From: Chitinophagaceae bacterium UBA3961
GTDB lineage: Bacteria; Bacteroidota; Bacteroidia; Chitinophagales; Chitinophagaceae
Assembly (NCBI GenBank): GCA_002385265.1
Contig: DGDD01000172.1
Span: 1 to 13,575, forward strand
Direction of reading: 5' to 3'
Length of the DNA stretch: 13,575 nucleotides
Each line of letters starts with the position of its first letter. The first letter of the stretch is position 1. This document shows positions 6,651 through 13,575 of this stretch, one piece after another. The position numbers and the translations under genes were made by a program. Below the pieces are notes generated by a model. That model had not been told where the DNA came from and ran no database searches. It worked only from the letters and a program-made list of their open reading frames with translations.

Positions 6651-9600
6651 TTATTTCATTCCGTTTAAATAATTCAATTCTATTTTTTGTTGATTGTTCA
6701 ACGACAAAGCATTGATATATCCAACTTTTATCTGAAGGGCTTGTTGCATGTGCAAAGCCCATTCAGCATATCCAATTTCTCCTTGCTGAAAAGCAATTTG
6801 AGCCGTTTTTAACAACAGATCAGCTTGTTTCAATCCGGAAGATTCGTAATACTGAATTTCCGAATTGGATTGCACATATTGCTGAAACACCTGTTGATAT
6901 TGAGTACTTCGAGCACTATCAAGCAATTGCCTTTGATAAACCGCCCCTTCAATCAAGCGATTGGTAGCGGCAATTTTTGTTCGAGTTGCTTTTGTAAACA
7001 AGGGAAGTCCTACACCTACAGAGGCAATATTGAACCGATTGGAGGCACTGTAGTACTTCTGATTGATTCCATCGGGGCTTTGCCAACCTTTGATAGAAAG
7101 GTTACTGTATCCTAGGGAAAACTGCGGCAATAACAGCGAAGATTCAGCTTTTTGTTGCGACTTTAACAAGGCAATTTGTTGTTCTTGTCGTGCAATTAAA
7201 GGATGGGATCCACTCCACTCAATTGATACTGCGGTTGAATAAACTGCTTTACTATACTCGGGTTGTACCACATAGTTCGCATGCATCAAGTATTTCAATT
7301 GCAATTGCGCTTTCTTGAAATCAGTTTGCAACTGAGAAGCTTGCAATCTTAATTGCTGCAAAGCAACTTCAGCATTGGCCTTTTCCAACAAATTGGTTTC
7401 ACCTGTTTTGTAACGAAGAGAAGAAGCCTTCAAGATATTTGAATACAAAGAATCGAGCTGAACGATCAATTTCATTCTTTCTTCGAGGTCCACCAATTGA
7501 TAAAAAACCAATGATGCCTCTTTTTTAATGGCATGAAGTGCCAACGCTTCATCAGCCTTGGTAAGATTGAACTGCGATTCGTACAAACGTTTTTGTCGAT
7601 TGTACACAGCCGGCGCTTGAAAGGTCTGATTCACAAAAAAGCGCGTATCTGAAAATGCACTGTTGATGTTTCCGTATTCCAGCCCCAGTTGGGTAGGAGC
7701 TGTTTCAAAAACATGTTTACTTAGTTCATTCCAATAGGCAGCTTGTTGTTGAATACTCTTCAATTGAATGTTTTCTCGTTCTATTCTAGCAACAACTGAA
7801 TCCAAACTCAGTTTTTGTTCTTGAGCGAAAGAAGGCAAAGTCAAAAACAAAACAAGTATTGTGGCGATTGTTTTATCGGCTTTCATATGAAAATGCTTCT
7901 TTTCTATTAAAGTATAAAGCAATGGTAATAGAAGAAGTGTAAGAATGGTTGCCGTAATAAGTCCTCCAATTACAACCGTTGCTAAAGGCCTCTGTACTTC
8001 GGCACCGGCGCCATTGCTGAGGGCCATGGGCAAGAATCCAAGTGAAGCTACTGCAGCAGTCATCAATACAGGACGTAGGCGAAGTTTGGTTCCCTCCAAA
8101 ACAATGTAGTTCAGATCTTGAATACCTTGTTTTTTCATTCGATTGAACTCGGAAATCAATACAATACCGTTCAACACTGCTACACCAAATAGGGCAATAA
8201 AACCAATACCTGCTGAAATGCTGAATGGCATAGAACGAAATACCAGAGCAAAGATTCCACCGATCGCTGAAAGCGGAATGGCAGAAAATATGAGTAGGCC
8301 GTATTTGAAATTCCCGAATGCAAAATACAACATGATAAAAATAAGCAAGAGGGCCACCGGTAAAGCTATCGACAAACGTGCTTTTGCTTGAACCAAATTC
8401 TCAAATTGGCCTCCGTAGGTTACATAATAGCCGGGACTCATCTTCAAATTTGCATCCACTTTCTTTTGAAGTTCTGAAACAATTGATGCTACATCTCTTC
8501 CTCTAACATTGAATCCTACAACAATTCGTCGCTTTGCTTCTTCTCGTTGAATTTGGTTAGGTCCGTCTTTAATTTGAATATCGGCTACTTCACTCAAAGG
8601 AATCTGCAAACCGGTTGGCGTTGGAATCAGTAATTGACGAATATCATCCAACGACTTGCGTTCGTTGCTTTTTACCCGAACAACTAAATTAAAACGTCGC
8701 TCATTTTCATAAATCATACCAGCAGATTCCCCAGCGAAAGCTGCTTTTACAATTTGATTGACATCGGTGATGGACAATTGGAAACGAGACATTGCCTCAC
8801 GATTGTAATCAACCACTATTTGTGGCAGGCCGGTAACTGCTTCAACATATAAATCGGCAGTACCATCAACTTTTTTAATCATTTCACCTAATGCACCGGC
8901 GTATTTCGATAAGGAATCAAGATCTTCTCCAAATATTTTACAAACTACGTCTTGTCGAGCTCCGGTCATTAACTCATTAAAGCGCATTTGAACAGGGAAC
9001 TGAAAACCCACGGTTACTCCGGGTACTTCTTCCAAAGCAGTGCTCATTTTTGTTGCGAGTTCATCGAATGTTTTGGCTGAAGTCCATTCATGCTTGTCTT
9101 TCAAAATTACCATCATATCAGATGCATCTACAGGCATGGGATCGGTTGGAATTTCCCCCGAACCGATCTTGGTAACAACTTTTTTCACTTCTGGGAAGCG
9201 AGTTAAAAGTATATGCGCTGTTTTTTGTGTTACTTCAATGGTATTGGTAAGGGAACTACCCGTAAGTACTCTAGTATCAACGGCAAAATCGCCTTCTTCT
9301 AATTTGGGAATGAACTCGCCTCCAAGGGTTGTCATCACCCAAATACTCACTGCGAGTAATACTGCGGCTGATCCAATAAAGGTTTTAGGATTTTTTAGGA
9401 CGAATTTTAATAACGGGGTGTACCATTTTTCCAAGGCCGTCATCATTTTGTCGGCCCAAGTTGCCTTATGATTAATCTTTTTATTAAGCACCAAAGAACT
9501 AATCATCGGAATATAGGTAAGAGATAATATAAAGGCGCCAATTAATGCGAAGGAAACCGTTTGAGCCATGGGCTTGAACATTTTTCCTTCAATACCTACC

Positions 9601-11006
9601 AAGGTAAGAATAGGTAGGTACACAATGAGAATGATGATTTGTCCAAATACGGCAGCGTTCATCATTTTTCCGGAAGAGTGCTCTACTTCAGCATTCATCG
9701 TTTCTTGGGAAACCCTAGTTATATCGGAGAATTGTTTACTGTGATAGAGTCGGTGCATCACTGCTTCTACAATGATTACGGCACCGTCTACGATCAATCC
9801 AAAATCGAGCGCCCCTAAACTCATTAGGTTTCCGGATACGCCAAATAAATTCATCATGATGATTGCAAAGAGCATTGCCAAGGGAATAACGGAAGCCACA
9901 ATTAAACCGGCTCTTATATTACCTAAGAAAAGCACCAAAACGAAAATCACAATCAAAGCGCCTTCTAGCAAGTTTTGCTTTACTGTACCAATAGCATTGT
10001 TAACCATTTTAGTGCGATCCAAAAACGGTTCAATGGTAACGCCTTCAGGCAGTGTTTTTTCGATTTGGGTTATGCGGTCTTTTACATCTTTAATTACTTT
10101 AGAAGAATTCGCTCCCTTCAACATCATTACAACCGCGCCGGCTACTTCACCTTGGTCGTTGAAACACATGGCCCCATAACGTACAGCGGTACCTAGTTTT
10201 ACTTCGGCAACATCTCTTACAAAAACAGGAATACCATTAGTGGTATGCTTCACGAAAATACTTCCGATATCGGCCATGCTTTTGGCCAAGCCTTCTGTTC
10301 GGATGTATAGAATATTGGGACCCTTTTCAATGTAAGCACCACCTGTATTTTGATTGTTCCCTTGCAAGGCATTGAAAACATCTTTGATGTTCACGCCCAT
10401 GCTTTTGAGTTTGTCGGGAGAAACTGCTACTTCGTATTGTTTCAAGAAACCGCCGAAGCTACTCACGTCAGCTACTCCGGGAGTTCCCAAGAGTTGTCGA
10501 CGTACGATCCAATCTTGTATGGTTCGAAGGTCCATGGCACTGTACTTGCCTTCGTATCCTTTTTTCGGACGTACAGCGTACTGAAAAATCTCACCAAGGC
10601 CCGTGGTAACAGGTGCCAGTTCCGGTTTGCCTGCATCTGCCGGAATTTGATCTTTTACTTGGTTCAGTTTTTCGGTGACTTGTTGACGAGCCCAATACAC
10701 ATCTGTGGCATCATCAAATACAACGGTTACTAAGCTTAATCCGAAACGAGAGAAAGAACGCATCTCTTTGATGCCCGGCACACTTGCCACCGATTGCTCG
10801 ATGGGAAATGTAATCAATCGCTCTACTTCCGGAGCTGCTTGAGAGGGGGAAACGGTTATGATCTGAACTTGGTTATTGGTAATATCGGGCACCGCATCAA
10901 TGGGTAGTCGTTGTAAATCATAAATACCGAGCCCAACTAATGCAAGCACTAGAATACCAATAATCAGCTTGTTCGCGATGGAAAAGCGAATTATTCTATT
11001 TAACAT
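6651..11006 (-). CDS. czcA: CzcA/CusA-type heavy-metal RND pump fused to a TolC-like outer-membrane factor
   Basis: A 1451-aa fusion. Residues 1 to about 1035 are a full heavy-metal RND pump that expels metal ions by proton antiport. The first TM helix is at 10-30, two large periplasmic loops at about 35-340 and 560-875, and TM clusters at 345-510 and 876-1032. The TM4 motif DFGLIVDGAVIIVE carries D401, D407 and E414, matching the essential D402/D408/E415 of CzcA. MRFNELMTGARQDV (674-687) looks like the divalent-cation branch (CzcA/CnrA) rather than CusA. M1041 starts a signal-peptide-like segment ending SFA-QE at 1061/1062. Residues ~1062-1451 are a TolC/CusC-like helical domain with the closing pattern GEIGYAEW...ALQIKVGYINAL. 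Pump-TolC fusions are known in Bacteroidota. The adaptor gene follows after 1 bp and a 127-aa gene precedes by 47 bp. The metal is inferred, not proven. Confidence 0.93.
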   Translation of the reverse strand: MLNRIIRFSIANKLIIGILVLALVGLGIYDLQRLPIDAVPDITNNQVQIITVSPSQAAPEVERLITFPIEQSVASVPGIKEMRSFSRFGLSLVTVVFDDATDVYWARQQVTEKLNQVKDQIPADAGKPELAPVTTGLGEIFQYAVRPKKGYEGKYSAMDLRTIQDWIVRRQLLGTPGVADVSSFGGFLKQYEVAVSPDKLKSMGVNIKDVFNALQGNNQNTGGAYIEKGPNILYIRTEGLAKSMADIGSIFVKHTTNGIPVFVRDVAEVKLGTAVRYGAMCFNDQGEVAGAVVMMLKGANSSKVIKDVKDRITQIEKTLPEGVTIEPFLDRTKMVNNAIGTVKQNLLEGALIVIFVLVLFLGNIRAGLIVASVIPLAMLFAIIMMNLFGVSGNLMSLGALDFGLIVDGAVIIVEAVMHRLYHSKQFSDITRVSQETMNAEVEHSSGKMMNAAVFGQIIILIVYLPILTLVGIEGKMFKPMAQTVSFALIGAFILSLTYIPMISSLVLNKKINHKATWADKMMTALEKWYTPLLKFVLKNPKTFIGSAAVLLAVSIWVMTTLGGEFIPKLEEGDFAVDTRVLTGSSLTNTIEVTQKTAHILLTRFPEVKKVVTKIGSGEIPTDPMPVDASDMMVILKDKHEWTSAKTFDELATKMSTALEEVPGVTVGFQFPVQMRFNELMTGARQDVVCKIFGEDLDSLSKYAGALGEMIKKVDGTADLYVEAVTGLPQIVVDYNREAMSRFQLSITDVNQIVKAAFAGESAGMIYENERRFNLVVRVKSNERKSLDDIRQLLIPTPTGLQIPLSEVADIQIKDGPNQIQREEAKRRIVVGFNVRGRDVASIVSELQKKVDANLKMSPGYYVTYGGQFENLVQAKARLSIALPVALLLIFIMLYFAFGNFKYGLLIFSAIPLSAIGGIFALVFRSMPFSISAGIGFIALFGVAVLNGIVLISEFNRMKKQGIQDLNYIVLEGTKLRLRPVLMTAAVASLGFLPMALSNGAGAEVQRPLATVVIGGLITATILTLLLLPLLYTLIEKKHFHMKADKTIATILVLFLTLPSFAQEQKLSLDSVVARIERENIQLKSIQQQAAYWNELSKHVFETAPTQLGLEYGNINSAFSDTRFFVNQTFQAPAVYNRQKRLYESQFNLTKADEALALHAIKKEASLVFYQLVDLEERMKLIVQLDSLYSNILKASSLRYKTGETNLLEKANAEVALQQLRLQASQLQTDFKKAQLQLKYLMHANYVVQPEYSKAVYSTAVSIEWSGSHPLIARQEQQIALLKSQQKAESSLLLPQFSLGYSNLSIKGWQSPDGINQKYYSASNRFNIASVGVGLPLFTKATRTKIAATNRLIEGAVYQRQLLDSARSTQYQQVFQQYVQSNSEIQYYESSGLKQADLLLKTAQIAFQQGEIGYAEWALHMQQALQIKVGYINALSLNNQQKIELNYLNGMK

Positions 11007-11053
11007 GAAAATTTATTTAGCCTAAAAAGAAAATACGATGAATCAATATGGTA

Positions 11054-11437
11054 TTAGGCTAGTCTTGGAGGTTGGAAAACATCACGCAAGCATGCCAAAT
11101 GCTCGGCGCTTTCATCGTGTGGGAAGAATTGTTTCTGTATAACTGGAGGGTTTGGGCTCACCTCAAAAAAGAGTACGGGAGCTTCACAAATACTTACGGA
11201 GTAGACCATGCAATCTGAACTTCTGAACGGTAACTGTTGGTCTTGTTGGTAATCATCGTCCACCTCGAAAATACCTTTGTAGTGAATTTTGATAAAGTCC
11301 AAAACCGAGAGAGAAGGGTCATTTTTCGAATGCTGGGTGTAGTGTTGAATGAATGCGGGAATCTTCATTAACTGATGAAACTCAGAGAATGAGAAGGAGT
11401 AAATTACTAGAAAGAATATGCCAAGTGCTTTCCGCAT
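11054..11437 (-). CDS. Small exported protein of unknown function preceding the efflux operon
   Basis: A 127-aa protein I cannot name. A hydrophobic signal-peptide-like N-terminus (1-18) is followed by FHQLMKIPAFIQHYTQH (20-36), a conserved-looking helix, then LSVLDFIKIHY (43-53), an acidic DDDYQQDQQLPF (60-71) and a C-terminal VFQPPRLA. From memory, similar short Bacteroidota proteins with an LPF motif and a terminal QPP(K/R) occur beside metal-efflux or TonB genes, without an assigned role. It has several His and Asp residues and three Cys (C76, C84, C116), so metal contact is possible but no known site is visible. It lies 47 bp upstream of the pump gene on the same strand and has its own promoter, so it is probably the first gene of the efflux operon. 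The signal peptide points to the periplasm. Confidence 0.75.
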   Translation of the reverse strand: MRKALGIFFLVIYSFSFSEFHQLMKIPAFIQHYTQHSKNDPSLSVLDFIKIHYKGIFEVDDDYQQDQQLPFRSSDCMVYSVSICEAPVLFFEVSPNPPVIQKQFFPHDESAEHLACLRDVFQPPRLA

Positions 11438-11442
11438 TACCC

Positions 11443-11473
11443 CGAAGGTACGAGGAATTTAGGAAAATGACAA
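11443..11473 (-). promoter_or_regulatory. Putative promoter of the efflux operon
   Basis: On the minus strand TTG (11473-11471) is followed after exactly 20 bp by TACCTTCG (11450-11443), agreeing with the Bacteroidota pattern TTG-N19-21-TAnnTTTG apart from one base in the -7 box. Only five bases separate the box from the ATG of the 127-aa gene, so the transcript would start at or a few bases before the start codon, leaving an almost leaderless mRNA. It is the best-supported promoter in the window because both boxes and the spacing fit. Confidence 0.5.
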
Positions 11474-11493
11474 TATTTGTAGGCAGCGGGGGT

Positions 11494-11553
11494 TAGGCGC
11501 TAGGCTTTAGGCTTTAGGCGCAGCTTCGCTGCGGAAGTAAACGCGAAGCGAAG
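11494..11553. repeat. TAGGCNN heptamer tandem repeat with adjoining hairpin
   Basis: Four perfect-phase heptamers, TAGGCGC, TAGGCTT, TAGGCTT, TAGGCGC, occupy 11494-11521. They run directly into the hairpin GCAGC-TTC-GCTGC (11520-11532), and two overlapping GCGAAG copies at 11543-11548 and 11548-11553 complement CTTCGC at 11524-11529. The rest of the gap between the receptor stop and the small exported-protein gene holds the promoter at 11443-11473 and no gene. This GTTAGGCTTTAGGC type of text is, from memory, another common degenerate intergenic repeat of Bacteroidota. Confidence 0.6.
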
Positions 11554-11606
11554 TTAAAGGTGTTATTCAGAGCAGAGTCTAGGATTGAGAACAATCGTTC
11601 TTCTTT

Positions 11607-13575
11607 TTAATTAATACTTATCCTGCATCCCGCATACATTCTGATTCCTTGATTTGGAGCAAAGACGTAATTGGGATCGAAGGTAAGTGCATAGGGATTG
11701 TTAGGGGTAGCACGAGGCTGGCCGCCGGGATCCCATGAAACTTGCTTATCAAAAGGGTCATTGGCACGGGCGATAAGGAAGGGAGTTTCTATAGCAGGGG
11801 TCCAATTGAACAGATTTCGAATGCCTGAGTAAAACTCAACACCTTTTCTTGCCTTATAACTTATCTGAATATTGTGAATCGAATAAGGCTTTGAATAGGC
11901 GGGCCTTGGATCCAAGTTATTTTGTAAAGGCAATCGCATGCCTCCATATCCCCAGCAAGAATAATCGAACGTGCACCGCTTGTTGAGATAATAGCTCAGT
12001 CCGGCATTCACACTCCAAGCTTCGGTAAACATCAATCGCTCCCTTCTACCATTTTTGTTCTGGTAAATATCCTGAAGGGTTAGTCCCATATTAAATCTCA
12101 ATTCAGGTATGGGAGCTGTTTCCAGACTCGTTGAGATTCCTTTTGAATAAACACCCTCTTGATTATTTGCATAGATGATTTTATTCGCATCGGTTGTGTA
12201 ATCAGGAATGATTTTATTACTGAATATGGAATACCAAAAATTGGATTCCCACTCCCACCAACCCCAGTTCGTACTCCAGGTTTTGGTGTATTGAAGAGAA
12301 ATATTGGTGGAGCGTTCAGGCTTCAAGGCTTCTTTAAATTCCACTTTTCGCGCACCGGTAAGTGCCGCATGATCTTCTGTAAAAACTTGCACCGTTCTAA
12401 AACCCATTCCGGTTGAAAACCGAACGGTGTTCAACTCATTGATGTTCCACTTTCCCGCAAAACGTGGAGTAAACACCCATCCATGAACCGGATGATAATC
12501 CATTCGAGCACCTGCTAAAAGTGTAAGGGCTTCAGTTGGCTTCCATTCCAATTGCGCAAATGCACCCGGGATGATGTCTTGGGTAGGTATCGATTTGCCG
12601 GTGCTGCTATCTTTAGTAAGTAAAGTATTGTCGTCATATCCATTGAACCTCACGGCTGTACCCAATAAGTAGTCGAAACGCTTACCAGTTTTATTACTTA
12701 CTAATTGAAGAAATCCTGTTTGCTGCGAAGCGATAAATGATGTGGTACCGTAAAATGAATTTTGCTTATGCATTACATAAGACCCGGAAAGCTTTAAAGG
12801 AAGTTTGGTTGAAAATTGATGATCTCCCAATACTTCCAATCGAGAAGTGTAGATGCTTTCAGCATATATGCTATCAGACCCTCGCCAAGTTTTTGACCAA
12901 TTGGTTTGCCCACCCCATCTGTCTTCGTACATGTAACGTACCAAGAATTGCGATTTCAAACCATTTAACTTTGTAAATACCGCGGCTCTTTTTTGTTGAC
13001 TTAAATCTGTAAAGCCATCTCCATTCTTATCAATTCGATTATTGAATAAGAAGGTATTCATTCCCGTTAGCAAATTCAGGTTCGTCGAAAGTTTGGTTTT
13101 TACTGCCCATTCCAATGAAGTTTCACCCCAAGAATTTGAATTTAGTTCAGTAAATAGTTTTGGCGCTTTAGCTGCTGTTTTCGTGATGATATTGATCACT
13201 CCCCCCATTGCCTCTGATCCGTATAGAGAGGAAGCCGGACCTTTTACCAATTCTATTCGATCTACCAAAGAGGCAGGAATATTAGTCAGTCCATAAACAG
13301 CCCCCAAGCTGCTGATTAGCGGCATACCGTCGATGAGTACCAAGGTATAGGGGCCATCCATCCCGTTAATACGGATGTCTCCCGTATTGCAAACGTTACA
13401 ATTTACTTGTGGCCGAACACCATTTACCAATTGCAAGGCATCAAAAACCGTATTGCTTGCAATTTTTTTGAATTGGGTACCGGAGATCAAAGAAACAGCA
13501 ATGGGGCTTTTAGATCGGAGTACCGGTTTTAATGTTCCCGATACCACAACCGGATCAAGGGCTGTAGGTTGCTTT
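11607..13575 (-). CDS. TonB-dependent outer-membrane receptor, partial (N-terminus beyond the window)
   Basis: Outer-membrane active-transport receptor with an N-terminal plug and a 22-strand barrel, energised by TonB-ExbBD. The reading frame is open to the window edge. The visible part begins KQPTALDPVVVSGT, the usual junction between a carboxypeptidase-like N-terminal domain and the plug, so the signal peptide and that domain lie outside. A GTG at 13547 is not the real start. The plug carries NCNVCNTGDIRINGMDGPY and then LIDGMPLISSLGAVYGL; IELVKGPASSLYGSEAMGG and INIITK close it. Barrel strands with alternating aromatic residues fill the rest, with GVEFYSGIRNLFN near the end; the last residues are RISIN rather than the usual terminal Phe. 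Linked to the metal-efflux operon 170 bp downstream on the same strand, so a metal complex or metallophore is a reasonable but unproven ligand. Confidence 0.93.
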   Translation of the reverse strand, partial: KQPTALDPVVVSGTLKPVLRSKSPIAVSLISGTQFKKIASNTVFDALQLVNGVRPQVNCNVCNTGDIRINGMDGPYTLVLIDGMPLISSLGAVYGLTNIPASLVDRIELVKGPASSLYGSEAMGGVINIITKTAAKAPKLFTELNSNSWGETSLEWAVKTKLSTNLNLLTGMNTFLFNNRIDKNGDGFTDLSQQKRAAVFTKLNGLKSQFLVRYMYEDRWGGQTNWSKTWRGSDSIYAESIYTSRLEVLGDHQFSTKLPLKLSGSYVMHKQNSFYGTTSFIASQQTGFLQLVSNKTGKRFDYLLGTAVRFNGYDDNTLLTKDSSTGKSIPTQDIIPGAFAQLEWKPTEALTLLAGARMDYHPVHGWVFTPRFAGKWNINELNTVRFSTGMGFRTVQVFTEDHAALTGARKVEFKEALKPERSTNISLQYTKTWSTNWGWWEWESNFWYSIFSNKIIPDYTTDANKIIYANNQEGVYSKGISTSLETAPIPELRFNMGLTLQDIYQNKNGRRERLMFTEAWSVNAGLSYYLNKRCTFDYSCWGYGGMRLPLQNNLDPRPAYSKPYSIHNIQISYKARKGVEFYSGIRNLFNWTPAIETPFLIARANDPFDKQVSWDPGGQPRATPNNPYALTFDPNYVFAPNQGIRMYAGCRISIN

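Noticed and set aside
6651..7886. TolC-like part as a separate gene split from the pump by a missed stop
   Set aside because: The frame is continuous through the junction, and pump-TolC fusions of about this length are known in Bacteroidota; an internal start remains possible and is listed as a finding.
9040..10179. Two plus-strand open frames (143 and 135 aa) inside the pump gene
   Set aside because: Both are antisense to well-conserved pump sequence, show low-complexity Ser/Thr/Ile composition and have no promoter or ribosome-binding site.
11588..11607. Hairpin AGAAC-AATC-GTTCT followed by TCTTTTT, read as a plus-strand terminator
   Set aside because: The stem is only 5 bp, no plus-strand gene ends here, and in the direction of the receptor gene the hairpin is not followed by a T tract.
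13545..13547. GTG as start codon of the TonB receptor
   Set aside because: The frame stays open upstream to the window edge and encodes LDPV just before, a normal receptor linker; starting here would leave no signal peptide.

Overview
The window looks like chromosomal DNA of a member of the Bacteroidota, most likely a Chitinophagales-like lineage (the phylum is fairly secure, the family is a guess). Reasons: moderate GC; promoter-like -7 elements of the TAnnTTTG type with no E. coli-style boxes; weak Shine-Dalgarno signals; signal peptides ending in ...AQ; an RND metal pump fused to a TolC-like domain; a TonB-dependent receptor with a Bacteroidota-style plug; and short degenerate intergenic repeats of a kind common in this phylum.

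Left half, plus strand (270-4761). A helical-backbone metal receptor (BtuF-like, no signal peptide) is followed 18 bp later by an unrecognised 367-aa protein in which I can trace a kinase-like catalytic loop. Class II fructose-bisphosphate aldolase (all catalytic and zinc residues present) follows, closed by a strong terminator. Next is a membrane methyltransferase of the isoprenylcysteine carboxyl methyltransferase (ICMT) type. A 168-bp gap then holds a promoter-like box and a terminator hairpin only about 50 bp apart, which could be a small RNA or a leader. A small cupin protein ends this half and converges on the minus-strand cluster with a 6-bp gap.

Right half, minus strand (13575 down to 4768). 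This reads as a heavy-metal handling locus. In transcription order it contains a TonB-dependent receptor (N-terminus beyond the window edge), a 127-aa exported protein of unknown function with its own promoter and almost no leader, a 1451-aa CzcA/CusA-type pump fused to a TolC-like outer-membrane factor, a lipoprotein membrane-fusion adaptor, and an exported PAP2 phosphatase. The last three are packed with a 1-bp gap and an 8-bp overlap, so they are very probably one operon. Together, pump, adaptor and fused exit duct supply all three parts of an RND efflux system in two polypeptides, with a possible signal-peptidase site between pump and duct. The metal cannot be read from the sequence with certainty; the pump resembles the divalent-cation (CzcA/CnrA) branch more than the Cu/Ag (CusA) branch.

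No tRNA, rRNA, CRISPR array, insertion sequence or phage gene was seen, and no gene-free stretch exceeds 300 bp. The most interesting points are the cryptic kinase-like protein, the pump-TolC fusion that keeps an internal methionine and signal peptide, the possible small RNA at 4348-4428, and the unknown small exported protein at the head of the efflux operon.
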